26,005 nt of DNA from Prorocentrum cordatum (taxonomy: Eukaryota > Sar > Dinophyceae > Prorocentrales > Prorocentraceae), in NCBI GenBank assembly GCA_963575745.1, contig CAUYUJ010012747.1:132550-158554 (forward strand), read 5' to 3'. The translations under genes and the position numbers were made by a program. The notes beneath the pieces are model-generated. The model was not told the DNA's origin and did not search any database. It worked only from the letters and a program-made list of their open reading frames with translations. Of this stretch, positions 1 through 7,796 are shown one piece after another. Numbering within the stretch: the stretch's first letter is position 1; the number at the start of each line of letters is the position of its first letter.

Positions 1-15
1 GGCGGCTTCAGCCCC
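1..15 (+). repeat. Bulged hairpin H1 (left arm cut by window edge)
   Basis: GG, bulged C, GGCT, loop TC, AGCC, CC. The outer 5' arm is truncated by the window start. Translated as GGFSP. Confidence 0.5.
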
Positions 16-882
16 GCCACGGGCACACTCCTAACCAAAGCGGCCCAGAGCCCCTACCTCCACGACCTCATGACTGCCACGCCCAAAGGCAAGGGCGTCG
101 CACCGCACCCGATCCCCAAGGAGGAGCCTTTAGCCAAGCGCCACCGATCCTCCAGCGGGAAACGCGACGCCACGCCGCACGCAAGATCACACGGCGCTCC
201 AGGCCGCAGCTCCTCTGCACCCCCGCACGGCACGGATGGAGCTGCCGAGCAGACGGCCGTCCAAGGACCAGGTGGGGACGGGCACGACCCGCAACCTGGC
301 GCGGGGGCGGCCGAAGGTGGGGGCCACACGGAAGGGCACGCTGACGCAGCCGCTGAGGTACCAGGCGACGTCGAGATCCTCTCATCAGAGGATGAATTCA
401 GCGTGGCATCGCGCGAACCGAACACCCTCGGCGAACGCTTCGCTACGGCCCCAAAACTGTCAGATGCCGCTACGACCCGCATCCAACACATGGAACAACA
501 GCACGAGCTGCTTGCCAACACGGTGGACAACATGCAGGTCCAGCTTGCGGGCGTTCTCTCATCCCCGGCCACACTCACGGAGCACGTTACAGGCTTGGAA
601 CGAGGGCTTGCCACCGTCGTCACTCAGCAACAGACGGCAACTACCGAAGCTGCTGCACTGCGCGGCGACATCCAGGCCCTCCTCGGGCACCTCACGGGGG
701 GTACCATCCACCTGCCCCAGGTGGCCACCCTCGATACCAAAAAGGAGGAAGCTGCACCAGTTGCCGATCCCGTGGCTGTCTGCGGGTGGATCGACCAGCC
801 AGGCCAGGTCACCCCAGGGACGGGGCCCCCAGGGGCTGACAAAGGCAAAGACAAAGGGCGGGCCACACAGGAACCCTATTGA
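1..882 (+). CDS. Coiled-coil protein of retroelement 5' region (5'-partial)
   Basis: The frame is open from the first base, so the gene probably begins upstream; the first ATG inside the window is at 70 and the stop is TGA at 880-882. The first half is Lys/Pro/Gly-rich and low in complexity, with a basic patch (EEPLAKRHRSSSGKRD). The second half, about residues 130-220 counted from the ATG, has heptad-like hydrophobic spacing (MEQQHELLANTVDNMQVQL and onward), typical of a coiled coil. Non-LTR elements often encode a coiled-coil RNA-binding ORF1 protein ahead of the RT ORF; that role is inferred from position and the coil alone, with no RNA-binding domain recognised. Hairpin H1 lies at its very start and is read as GGFSP. 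The frame stays open after the TGA, but the following 170 bases do not look coding. Confidence 0.5.
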   Translation, partial: GGFSPATGTLLTKAAQSPYLHDLMTATPKGKGVAPHPIPKEEPLAKRHRSSSGKRDATPHARSHGAPGRSSSAPPHGTDGAAEQTAVQGPGGDGHDPQPGAGAAEGGGHTEGHADAAAEVPGDVEILSSEDEFSVASREPNTLGERFATAPKLSDAATTRIQHMEQQHELLANTVDNMQVQLAGVLSSPATLTEHVTGLERGLATVVTQQQTATTEAAALRGDIQALLGHLTGGTIHLPQVATLDTKKEEAAPVADPVAVCGWIDQPGQVTPGTGPPGADKGKDKGRATQEPY

Positions 883-939
883 AGGTGCCTCAGAGGGCCC
901 GCCTCAGCCCTCCGAGGAAGCGCCTTCAGAGGCATCCCT

Positions 940-990
940 TCTCACTTCTCGTCGTACCTCCTCCTTGCTATATCATGTCATTTTTGGCAG
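940..990 (+). promoter_or_regulatory. Pyrimidine tract plus AG ahead of ATG 1054
   Basis: TCTCACTTCTC at 940 opens a pyrimidine-rich stretch that ends in TTTTTGGCAG (AG at 989-990), 64 bases before ATG 1054. The same 11-mer starts at 7797, 115 bases before ATG 7912. The layout is that of a 3' splice or trans-splice acceptor; the function is inferred. The surrounding 883-1053 spacer holds no other gene. Confidence 0.3.
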
Positions 991-1053
991 CAGCACGAGC
1001 AAGCTACCTGGTGTAGGGACACCTGTCATCTTGCTGTGGGTGTGTTTGTTGCA

Positions 1054-2583
1054 ATGTACATGAGCATGCAGGGGTACCTAAAGATGCGTGCTGACATGCA
1101 GCCTTTGGCTCATCGCTCGCGCCGCCTGCCAGGCCTCGCCATCATGTGGCGCTTTGCTTTCAGCCTGGCCCTCCCCTCGCTCGCTGGAGCACACCCGTCT
1201 TCAGGCGGTGCGCCCCAGCATGGAGGTGGGTTTCTTCTGCAGCACGTCGAACGTGCGTCCCTTTTCTACCTCTACGATGACAGCATCTACAAGTACGATC
1301 ACTGCACCATCTTGGACCCGATCGTCAACGGCACCGCTGCTGCGAGTCCGTGCAGTATTGGCCAGGCACACAGTGGCGGCTTCAGCCCCGCTGCTGTGCC
1401 CCGCTATTGCCCTACGGGTCCCACCACTCCCATGCGAGATAGGGGCGAACCCGAGGAAGACCCTGCTTTCTGGCACCTGATGATGATCCGCGCCCGGCTC
1501 ATACCGTGTGCTGCGGCGTGGGCACCAGGTGAGGATAACCAGGACATGTTCTGGGCATGGCTCGAGGACTGCGTCCCGTACATCCTGGCGACGCTCCATC
1601 TGCCACAGTACGATCACCTCTTCCTTGAGGCGTCCGAGGACACCACCGACGCCCTGCGTCATCGCACCGCGGTCGACATGTGCGAGGACATCTGGCACAG
1701 AGCGGGCCCCGACAGGCAGCGCATCAACCGCAACCTCACTCGGATCCAGAGCAGCCGCGAGTACGCCACCCGCTATTTCGGCCTCCTCCTGGAGTACCAG
1801 GGCGCTCGTGCCACGCTCGTTGGCCCTGAGGCTTTCATGGCACCTTTGCCGCCATACCTCTCACGGGCCCATGCTCTGCTGCCAAGAGGTCTCCCTCCAC
1901 CCGACCATGACGCCATTGCGTACCTCGCTGATGTTATCCTGCACCAACCGCCAGACATGCTGCCGCTCGTCGAGGCGGAGCTCGCTGCGGCGCCGACGGA
2001 CGGCACCGATCAGGCCGCAGAAGATCCCGTATCATGGCTGCTCCAGCACATCGCGGCCAGCGATATCGGCAATACATCCATGGACTCGTTCCACGTGTCG
2101 GAGGATAGCCAGGACGACATCGATATCCAGAATCGAGACGGCACGATACCATCAGGCGACTCGGCTCAGCGTGACCGCGACAGTGAGCCTCACTCTGGGC
2201 TCGCCCCGTGGCAACGCAGCGCGCCCCACTCCTCAGATCAGGCCGACCCTTCTGCGCGGCCTAACGACGCTGAAGGCGTCACTGCCGCTGACGTGACTAG
2301 CCATTCCACTGCTTCGCCAGCTCATGCCAGGCCGTGCAGTGGCGGCTTCAGCCCCGCTGCACCACTGGCTAGACCTGGACATCCCCAGACCGCAGGAGGT
2401 GACAACGTGACTGACTCCAACCCCAGTGCCATCGACCACTGCAGGCCGACATCGACAACGACCCCATCGATGATGAACACCCAGATGCCAGCGGTCCCCA
2501 CGAGCCCCAGCACAGCTCAGCGGCATCACGACATTGTGGCTGCCTCATCTGCCTCCTGGCGGCCACGTACGCCATCGCGATAG
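1054..2583 (+). CDS. Unknown helical protein with a signal-peptide-like start
   Basis: This is the same frame as the preceding gene, after its TGA. ATG 1054 is the first in frame; ATG 1144 gives a classic signal-peptide shape (MWRFAFSLALPSLAGA, basic then hydrophobic then small residues), so it may be the true start. The middle (about 1450-2010) is a well-mixed, helix-rich, Trp/Tyr/Leu-containing stretch (WLEDCVPYILATLHLPQYDH; YATRYFGLLLEYQGARATL). It could be a capsid-like or structural domain, but I do not recognise a family. The tail is acidic and Ser/Asp-rich. Hairpins H2, H3 and H4 lie inside it, read as PSSGG, GGFSP and GGFSP. Beyond about 2440 the better-looking coding frame shifts to the one carrying the membrane segment, so the last 140 bases of this ORF are doubtful. 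Confidence 0.5.
   Translation: MYMSMQGYLKMRADMQPLAHRSRRLPGLAIMWRFAFSLALPSLAGAHPSSGGAPQHGGGFLLQHVERASLFYLYDDSIYKYDHCTILDPIVNGTAAASPCSIGQAHSGGFSPAAVPRYCPTGPTTPMRDRGEPEEDPAFWHLMMIRARLIPCAAAWAPGEDNQDMFWAWLEDCVPYILATLHLPQYDHLFLEASEDTTDALRHRTAVDMCEDIWHRAGPDRQRINRNLTRIQSSREYATRYFGLLLEYQGARATLVGPEAFMAPLPPYLSRAHALLPRGLPPPDHDAIAYLADVILHQPPDMLPLVEAELAAAPTDGTDQAAEDPVSWLLQHIAASDIGNTSMDSFHVSEDSQDDIDIQNRDGTIPSGDSAQRDRDSEPHSGLAPWQRSAPHSSDQADPSARPNDAEGVTAADVTSHSTASPAHARPCSGGFSPAAPLARPGHPQTAGGDNVTDSNPSAIDHCRPTSTTTPSMMNTQMPAVPTSPSTAQRHHDIVAASSASWRPRTPSR
1189..1213 (+). repeat. Bulged hairpin H2
   Basis: Outer arms GCACACC and GGTGCGC (one A/C mismatch), bulged C, inner stem GTCT/AGGC with one T-G wobble, loop TC. 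Read as PSSGG. Confidence 0.6.
1371..1393 (+). repeat. Bulged hairpin H3
   Basis: Outer arms CAGTGG and CCGCTG with one T-G wobble, bulged C, inner stem GGCT/AGCC, loop TC. Read as GGFSP. Confidence 0.65.
2334..2362 (+). repeat. Bulged hairpin H4
   Basis: Nine-pair outer stem GTGCAGTGG/CCGCTGCAC with one T-G wobble, bulged C, inner GGCT/AGCC, loop TC. Read as GGFSP. Confidence 0.7.
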
Positions 2584-2738
2584 CAATGCCGTACAAGGAC
2601 CAGATCGATGGATACTTGCCGACCCCGAGCCGAGACCCCAGCTACCGACAACGACGACGACGCCAAGCGACCGCACCAGGCCATCGGTGTCCACTATATT
2701 CCGACGCAAAACGACATACTATGTCACGTCCACATTGA
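2445..2738 (+). CDS. Frame fragment with transmembrane segment and basic tail
   Basis: This frame is open from 2415 to the TGA at 2736-2738. It begins with an acidic stretch (ADIDNDPIDDEHPDASGPHE) that fits the tail of the preceding protein better than that ORF's own frame does. A hydrophobic segment follows (CGCLICLLAATYAIAIAM, about 2535-2588), then a basic cluster (RQRRRRQ). It has no start codon of its own in the right place, so I read it as a continuation of the upstream protein after a frame change near 2440. Sequence then appears to pass to the next frame near 2690. A similar order, membrane segment then Arg-rich tail, occurs in the large right-hand ORF near 25480-25620. Confidence 0.35.
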   Translation, partial: ADIDNDPIDDEHPDASGPHEPQHSSAASRHCGCLICLLAATYAIAIAMPYKDQIDGYLPTPSRDPSYRQRRRRQATAPGHRCPLYSDAKRHTMSRPH

Positions 2739-4147
2739 GGGCCACTCTCAAATGGACCAGCGACAAACTCAGAGATGGTGTCTCGGGCGGAGCCACTGCA
2801 GTCGGGAGCGGCTTCGGGGGCGTCCTTACATGGGCCAGCGGCAAGCTAGGGGCCATAGCCACGGGTGGAGTTGTGTGTGGCCTTCTACTCGTCGGTGCCA
2901 AACTCCTTGCCCAGGGGGCTGTCGGACACGTAGGCGCCCGCATATGTGCGCGGGCCCTCGACTCAGCCACTGCCCACTGGTGCCTCCGCTGTTGCCAGCC
3001 GAGCAGGAAGCCGAAGGACGAGGCCACACACAAAATGCCGTGCACGCTCGCCGACGAACACGACGACCAGCAGGTGCACGCACTCCGACATCCGCTGCTA
3101 CAGGAACACTACGCCGCAGCTGTTGCCGCCGCAGTCGCCGACGTCACCACCGCCACCACCGCCGCCATCGCTGAAGTCACAGCCGCCGAATCGCGAGCCT
3201 CGTCTGTCACACCAAGATCGACCAGCCCGACGCCACGAGACGGCTCCAAGAACGGCACGACATTCGGCAACCTACCGACCAACGAGGATGCCACAGCACA
3301 CGGTAGCGACACCGAGCCAAGGGAAACGAGAGAACGCACCCATGGCAGCCCGTGGTCCATCTTCCGACATGTTGACGCTCGTGGTTCCTCCCCCGACGCG
3401 GACACCCAACCACCACGACGGCGGGCACGCTATGCATCACCTGACAGGCCCCAGGCGCCTTCAGGCCCTGGTACGCCTTACACTGCCCTCAAGCCACCGA
3501 CACGCAACTCACGCAACACCATCCAGCGTGACCCAGCGGCCCCCGAGCCGCCGAAGAGCATACTTAACGCCCTGTACCAAAACGGCTTCGCGCTAGGGAA
3601 CAGTGGCGTGTCCACTGAGGACATCAAAGACGCTCTACGACTCCACGACCACCCTCGATTCACTCACGACACAACACTCCAAGTGCTGGGGCCGTGGACG
3701 GACATCATGCAGAGGCCACCGAACCGCCTCACTTGGGTGCTGGAAGACTCGGGCGGCAACTCGGGCGAGACAATTTTCCCATACCTCCCGTGGGACCTCC
3801 GCCAACCCACCACCGACGCGCCCACTGTTTTCTGGCATGGGACCCGCGGCGACCTTGCGGCCCGTCTTGCTGCCTGTGGAGGGCACCTCTTGCCAGGCCC
3901 CCGCCGTGAAACGAAGGGTCGAACTGGCACCAACGGTGGCCGCACGTACGTGAGCGTGCACCCTTCGCTGGCCGCGTGGTACGCGATACCGCCCCACCCG
4001 CCCTACAGTCTCGAAGACGACACCCTCGCGTGGGGACCCCTCGCACTCTGGATGTGCGAAGCCACCCAACCACCGCGCGGGGAAAACAGGCACAACTACG
4101 TGAAAGGGGAGGCTCACGGAGCGCGCCTCATTACCCTCGGGTCCTGA
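2534..4147 (+). CDS. Protein with possible ADP-ribosyltransferase-like C-terminal fold
   Basis: Open in frame from 2534 to the TGA at 4145-4147; the first 150 bases are probably not translated in this frame because the membrane segment lies in another one. There is no good ATG at the front. A Gly-rich hydrophobic stretch lies at about 2868-2930 (ATGGVVCGLLLVGAKLLAQG), followed by Ala/Thr-rich helix and a disordered Arg/Ser/Pro region holding hairpin H5 (read as APSGPG). The C-terminal 120 residues look folded: VFWHGTRGDLAARLAACGG, then GGRTYVSVHPSLAAWYA. An HGT motif followed by a Gly-x-Tyr strand and a helix ending in YA is the layout of the H and Y positions in PARP/Tpt1-type ADP-ribosyltransferase folds. 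I could not place the third catalytic residue, so activity is uncertain. Confidence 0.45.
   Translation: MWLPHLPPGGHVRHRDSNAVQGPDRWILADPEPRPQLPTTTTTPSDRTRPSVSTIFRRKTTYYVTSTLRATLKWTSDKLRDGVSGGATAVGSGFGGVLTWASGKLGAIATGGVVCGLLLVGAKLLAQGAVGHVGARICARALDSATAHWCLRCCQPSRKPKDEATHKMPCTLADEHDDQQVHALRHPLLQEHYAAAVAAAVADVTTATTAAIAEVTAAESRASSVTPRSTSPTPRDGSKNGTTFGNLPTNEDATAHGSDTEPRETRERTHGSPWSIFRHVDARGSSPDADTQPPRRRARYASPDRPQAPSGPGTPYTALKPPTRNSRNTIQRDPAAPEPPKSILNALYQNGFALGNSGVSTEDIKDALRLHDHPRFTHDTTLQVLGPWTDIMQRPPNRLTWVLEDSGGNSGETIFPYLPWDLRQPTTDAPTVFWHGTRGDLAARLAACGGHLLPGPRRETKGRTGTNGGRTYVSVHPSLAAWYAIPPHPPYSLEDDTLAWGPLALWMCEATQPPRGENRHNYVKGEAHGARLITLGS
3451..3471 (+). repeat. Bulged hairpin H5
   Basis: Outer stem CCAGG/CCTGG, bulged C, inner GCCT/AGGC, loop TC. 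Read as APSGPG. Confidence 0.65.
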
Positions 4148-4161
4148 GCCTCCTCATCCGC

Positions 4162-5904
4162 ATGGACTGGTGTGCCCCCACAGAAGCTGCTTCCAGGTGC
4201 CGTGCCCTTCCACACGCCTATGGCATGGGTGACTGCGCGCACGCCCTCCACAATGCTGGCTACGATCATCCAGATCTCCGTGAGGCGGCTGAAGCTCACG
4301 ACCAGGAAGCTAGCACCAGGCGCAGATCAACCATCGCGGCAGCATGGCCACCACCGCAGGCGCTAAACTCGCCAGAAGCGGCGCGAGCATGGGCCAAACA
4401 GCACTACGACACGGAAGCAGCCACCAGGGACGACCCTAATCAGCCTCGACCACGCGTCTCGCTCCACATACTCCAGCTGGACCCGAAACCACTCATCGAC
4501 CTGGTGTACACGGGCTTGCAAGCTGTCCCCGTGCGGGGGCAACCTGACGCTCACGGGTCGCGCCCCAGCGGCTCCAGCCCTGGGGCCGCGTCGGACCCAC
4601 CACGCACGCACAAGTCAGGCACAGCCTTAGCCCACAGTCCAGACCCCTCATCGACGTCATCTGGAGTCGACAAACGCCGTACGCCATCCCTCATCAGCGC
4701 GGCCGCCGCCCTCGCCCGAGGCCGCGCCCGTGCGCGACGATCTGCCTCTCGCTCGTCACGACAGAGCGACGGGAACTCCACCTCCGACAACAGCGGCATC
4801 GAGACGTGGGAGCACATTGTGACGGAGGAGGAGCCGACTGCCTACCACGTCCTCGCCTACCACGTGCGTGATGTGCGGTCCCGTGTCAACGCCCCTGGCA
4901 TCGAGGTCTGGCTCAACCCTGGTGATCACCACGATGGCGCCTACTTACCGTGGGGGACGACAGTCATGGGCTACCGCGTCATTGACCCTACGGTGGACGG
5001 GCGTGACGGCTGGGTCATCCTCCATCATGATCACGGCGACACCACTACTAAGCTCTGGGCACCGACCCAAGTCCACGTTAAGGGGGACGACTCCTGGCGC
5101 ACCGTCATGGTACCAGCGGATATGGGACCCCAGTGGATCAGGTGCCATGCCGAGGACGCACGCCTCCCCGCCGAGGTTGTCCGCACTACAGGCCAATCCT
5201 GGTTTGCTGACGTCTGGCCCTTGTGGATCGCCCGAGACCCCACCCAGACGACCCAGGCACAAACGAGCATGCGCTACCGCCTTTACCAGGACGCTGGTCT
5301 TGCCTACAGTGTCGATTCCAATGCTGCCAATATTGCGCGGCTCGCCGCAACACACAGCTTGGCACCTCGGGCCAACCAACGTGCCCAGACTGCGGCCGCA
5401 GCGGACTGCGTACACTTATGGACTGGTCCACGGACAACTCGTGCAACAGTTGGACGTGTGCATACAGCACCAATAAGAGGGACTCTGACACATGCTGCCT
5501 GTCCAGCAGGTGTCCCCACCCTCCCAGGCCACACAACCAGCTCGACGTCCGTGCCACAGGGATGCCGCCGTACATCCTTGCCCGCCAATTCGGCAACGCG
5601 CCAGCCCTCCACGACCTCAAGGAACCCCCCCGAGCGCCTTCAGGCCCCGGGGGAGAACCACCACAACCAGGGCAAGCAGGCTACCAGGGCCAATGGTACC
5701 TCCCACCACAGCCGCGGCGCGTCCCCAGGCAGGGATTGCCTGACGGCACAACGCGGCCACCTGGATTCACAGGAACGGGGATGCCCGAAGAACCTTCCCC
5801 CGTCCAACCGCTTTGGAGGGAAGGCTATGTGCTCTTCAGCCCCCATCAGGCCCTCAAGGAGGAACTCACCTTCAACAAGACGGTCCGCCGACCCTTCTCC
5901 CTAG
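4162..5904 (+). CDS. Protein with an SH3-like stretch, tail probably in another frame
   Basis: The frame is open from 3976, but ATG 4162 lies 14 bases after the previous stop and opens a plausible protein (MDWCAPTEAASRCRALPHAY). A folded-looking helical start is followed by a Ser/Arg/Pro-rich linker with hairpin H6 (read as SGSSPG). A second folded region at about 4800-5265 is rich in Trp, Gly, Asp and His: LPWGTTVMGYRVIDPTVDGR then DGWVILHHDHGD. The Gly-x-x-Val spacing followed by DGW-V resembles small SH3-like beta barrels, which is only a guess. After about 5275 this frame becomes Ala/Thr/Arg-rich noise, while the overlapping frame gives a cysteine cluster. I therefore place a frame change near 5270-5300 and regard 5300-5904 in this frame as probably not translated. 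Confidence 0.4.
   Translation: MDWCAPTEAASRCRALPHAYGMGDCAHALHNAGYDHPDLREAAEAHDQEASTRRRSTIAAAWPPPQALNSPEAARAWAKQHYDTEAATRDDPNQPRPRVSLHILQLDPKPLIDLVYTGLQAVPVRGQPDAHGSRPSGSSPGAASDPPRTHKSGTALAHSPDPSSTSSGVDKRRTPSLISAAAALARGRARARRSASRSSRQSDGNSTSDNSGIETWEHIVTEEEPTAYHVLAYHVRDVRSRVNAPGIEVWLNPGDHHDGAYLPWGTTVMGYRVIDPTVDGRDGWVILHHDHGDTTTKLWAPTQVHVKGDDSWRTVMVPADMGPQWIRCHAEDARLPAEVVRTTGQSWFADVWPLWIARDPTQTTQAQTSMRYRLYQDAGLAYSVDSNAANIARLAATHSLAPRANQRAQTAAAADCVHLWTGPRTTRATVGRVHTAPIRGTLTHAACPAGVPTLPGHTTSSTSVPQGCRRTSLPANSATRQPSTTSRNPPERLQAPGENHHNQGKQATRANGTSHHSRGASPGRDCLTAQRGHLDSQERGCPKNLPPSNRFGGKAMCSSAPIRPSRRNSPSTRRSADPSP
4562..4586 (+). repeat. Bulged hairpin H6
   Basis: Outer stem GCCCCAG/CTGGGGC, bulged C, inner GGCT/AGCC, loop CC instead of TC. 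Read as SGSSPG. Confidence 0.65.
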
Positions 5905-6107
5905 CCATCACCAACATGTACAGGGATCGTGTCACGGTCAGGACCGTCTGCGAATTGATCGCCGAGCGCACCCACATGACCCGCACCCGCTGGCGAGATG
6001 TGGTACTGTACTGGGACGCCGAGGGTGGTCCTGGGCCTCAAGCTCTCGACTACGATATGCGACTCTGTGACGCCATGGTGAGCCGTGCACGACCGAAGCT
6101 GAGCTAA
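5223..6107 (+). CDS. Cysteine-cluster and ubiquitin-like C-terminal part
   Basis: This frame runs from 5223 to TGA/TAA at 6105-6107 and appears to continue the protein of 4162. From about 5280 it shows WSCLQCRFQCCQYCAARR and then PTCPDCGRSG, paired cysteines in C-x2-C spacing like a zinc ribbon or RING-type metal site. A Pro/Gly-rich linker with hairpin H7 (APSGPG) follows. The last 75 residues look like a compact beta-grasp: FSLAITNMYRDRVTVRTVCE, ELIAERTHM, WRDVVLYWDAEG and ALDYDMRLCDAMV, with the TV-helix-strand-DY-M order seen in ubiquitin-like domains. No C-terminal Gly-Gly is present, so conjugation is not suggested. Both domain readings are by eye and need a profile search. The stop is followed by coding-like sequence in a third frame. 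Confidence 0.4.
   Translation: MDRPRPHPDDPGTNEHALPPLPGRWSCLQCRFQCCQYCAARRNTQLGTSGQPTCPDCGRSGLRTLMDWSTDNSCNSWTCAYSTNKRDSDTCCLSSRCPHPPRPHNQLDVRATGMPPYILARQFGNAPALHDLKEPPRAPSGPGGEPPQPGQAGYQGQWYLPPQPRRVPRQGLPDGTTRPPGFTGTGMPEEPSPVQPLWREGYVLFSPHQALKEELTFNKTVRRPFSLAITNMYRDRVTVRTVCELIAERTHMTRTRWRDVVLYWDAEGGPGPQALDYDMRLCDAMVSRARPKLS
5627..5653 (+). repeat. Bulged hairpin H7
   Basis: Outer arms CCCCCGAG and CCCGGGGG (one A/C mismatch), bulged C, inner GCCT/AGGC, loop TC. Read as APSGPG in the cysteine-cluster frame. Confidence 0.6.
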
Positions 6108-6109
6108 AC

Positions 6110-7354
6110 CACGACCGCAGCAACCGTGGTAGTTTCTGCCTCTATGGACCAGCGCACCAGCGGGCCATCAACATTACGGCGATCTCAGAGCCGCAGAAAA
6201 TCGACTACACGGAGCATGTGCGACGATACTCACCCGTAGGGGGGACCTACCCTGACCACGCCTTCGAGCACGTCTATCGGGGCTGGCAGCGGCCCGACGT
6301 GCCCACCATCCTCCCCGACACCCGTCCCCTCTCGAGAGCCGACTGGCAGCGTCACCAACAGCACCAGCAGCACATTCAGCAGCGGGACCAACGCGACGCA
6401 GGACAGCAGGGCACACCACGCTACCGCTCCCCTGCGCGAGTCCCGACAGGCGGTAACACGGCCTACGACGGGGTTGCCGCCTACCACCGTGGTCCCATAG
6501 GTGCCAAGCCTGCGGCTGCTGGAGCAGCCGCCTCCAGCTACGGCCAAGCCCCCAACGCCAGGGTTCACCCAGCGGCCATCGGCTACTCGCGTGCACCCCT
6601 ACATGCTCTAAGGGCCACCTCGCCAGTGCCAGGGTCCACGCGCGCCTGGGGCCTCTACTCAGGCCGACATGAGGGCCCCTCCAGCAACCAGCCTGCAGTG
6701 ATAACCCCTGCGGCTTCAGCCCAGGGGGCTGCAACGCACCGTGGCAGGGCTGGGCGCCCCGAAGGATGGCGCGATGCGAACGTGCGCGCTTGGCAACCGC
6801 GCCAGCATACGCCCCCGCCAAACGTAGCTGCAGCACTGCGCCCTGCCCAGGCCAAACCTGCCCCACCTGTGCGGGAGAGGCAGCCGCTCACCCCGCTCGT
6901 CCTCACGCGCATCCAGGCGCATCGCAGCGCCTCCCCGAGGCACAGCGAGGGAAGCGCCCACCACGTCAGCCCCCGCCCAGACTCGGCCGACCCCGACCAG
7001 GCCACAGCCACGGCGGAAGGCGGCACAAGCGCCTCTCGCCAGCCCAGCCCATCACCCTGCGCGGCGCCGATCCGATCCCCGAGCAGGGCGGATTCTGAGC
7101 GCGCTAATGCCCAGGCGACTTCGCCACGCGACCGTCACATGGCGGGCGCGTCCCGCGCAGCAGGACCTGCAGCCGCCACAGTTCACGCAAGGCCCCAGGG
7201 AGCTCCACGAGCTCGCCGCCTCGCGAGACTCAGGCCGATGGCCGACCCCCCGAAGTGGTGCCACGCTTCGGAGCCAGCGTCATCGACCCTAGCCAGGTCG
7301 ACCTCGAGCCGACGCCGTCCACGGACCACGAGCCGCAGCTGCCCACCCGCGTGA
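6110..7354 (+). CDS. Pro/Ala/Arg-rich linker protein, frame fragment
   Basis: The frame is open upstream of 6110 and ends at 7354. Its first 60 residues look structured (GSFCLYGPAHQRAINITAIS, then VRRYSPVGGTYPDHAFEH), so it may continue the preceding protein after a frame change near 6100; there is no convincing ATG. Glutamine/histidine-rich sequence follows at about 6350-6400 (HQQHQQHIQQRDQRD), then a long disordered Ala/Pro/Arg/Ser region. Hairpin H8 is at 6705-6727, read as AASAQ. No family is recognised. The last 150 bases are probably superseded by the overlapping frame that starts near 7111-7201. The most likely role is an intrinsically disordered part of the element's first polyprotein. 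Confidence 0.35.
   Translation, partial: HDRSNRGSFCLYGPAHQRAINITAISEPQKIDYTEHVRRYSPVGGTYPDHAFEHVYRGWQRPDVPTILPDTRPLSRADWQRHQQHQQHIQQRDQRDAGQQGTPRYRSPARVPTGGNTAYDGVAAYHRGPIGAKPAAAGAAASSYGQAPNARVHPAAIGYSRAPLHALRATSPVPGSTRAWGLYSGRHEGPSSNQPAVITPAASAQGAATHRGRAGRPEGWRDANVRAWQPRQHTPPPNVAAALRPAQAKPAPPVRERQPLTPLVLTRIQAHRSASPRHSEGSAHHVSPRPDSADPDQATATAEGGTSASRQPSPSPCAAPIRSPSRADSERANAQATSPRDRHMAGASRAAGPAAATVHARPQGAPRARRLARLRPMADPPKWCHASEPASSTLARSTSSRRRPRTTSRSCPPA
6705..6727 (+). repeat. Bulged hairpin H8
   Basis: Outer stem CCCCTG/CAGGGG, bulged C, inner GGCT/AGCC, loop TC. Read as AASAQ. Confidence 0.65.
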
Positions 7355-7740
7355 TCGTTCCCATCGACGAGGCGCCAACCTTCGACCCGTTCAAGAACAA
7401 GTACCGTGTCAAGAACCTTGTGGCGGGTTTTGGCGGGGGCTCACCGCTCTCACCTCAGAGTCGGGGCGGTGCCCCCGCCACCTCGGCTGCAGCCGCGGCA
7501 GCTGCGGCCCCGCGGGGAATCAGCCCTGTCCGCAACGTGGGCCTCACGGCAGCGGGCATGGACGAGGCCCAGCGTCAGGCTTCCGATCGTGCTGCTGGAG
7601 CCGTTCCACCAGATGCTGCTCATCAAGACACTGACGGGGCGGGCGTGTCACCGCAGAAGGGACCAGCGGTGGCGCGTGCGCAGTACATGCGCGTGCGTTG
7701 TGCCGCCGCCGCGCCTGGCCGCCGCCGCTGTCTCGCTTTT
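7201..7740 (+). CDS. C-terminal part of the ORF1-like region
   Basis: The frame is open from 7111 onward. From 7201 it gives a better amino-acid mix than the overlapping one: EVVPRFGASVIDPSQVDLEP, TRVIVPIDEAPTFDPFKNKY, RVKNLVAGFGGG. An alanine run follows at about 7480-7515 and then Asp/Gln-rich sequence. No stop separates it from ORF2, but between about 7700 and 7911 the translation loses coding character and contains a pyrimidine tract with AG. I therefore end the coding call near 7740 and treat the rest as an inter-ORF spacer. Function unknown. Confidence 0.3.
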
Positions 7741-7796
7741 GTCTTTGTGATCGGCAGGATGGATCGAGGAGTCGCCTCCCTCTCCCACTGCTGCCG

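Noticed and set aside
917-935. GCGCCTTCAGAGGC as another bulged hairpin
   Set aside because: The right arm has two extra bases and the outer stem does not pair; at most a decayed copy.
883-1053. Readthrough of the TGA at 880-882 joining the first two ORFs
   Set aside because: The frame is open on both sides, but the spacer translates to non-protein-like sequence and holds an acceptor-like site, so separate ORFs are simpler.
2266-2280. GACGC-TGAAG-GCGTC hairpin as a reverse-strand family member
   Set aside because: It lacks the bulged base and the 4-bp inner stem with two-base loop; likely chance.
6174-6866. 230-residue minus-strand frame
   Set aside because: Opposite the retroelement coding region and rich in Arg/Gly/Trp, a typical shadow in GC-rich DNA.
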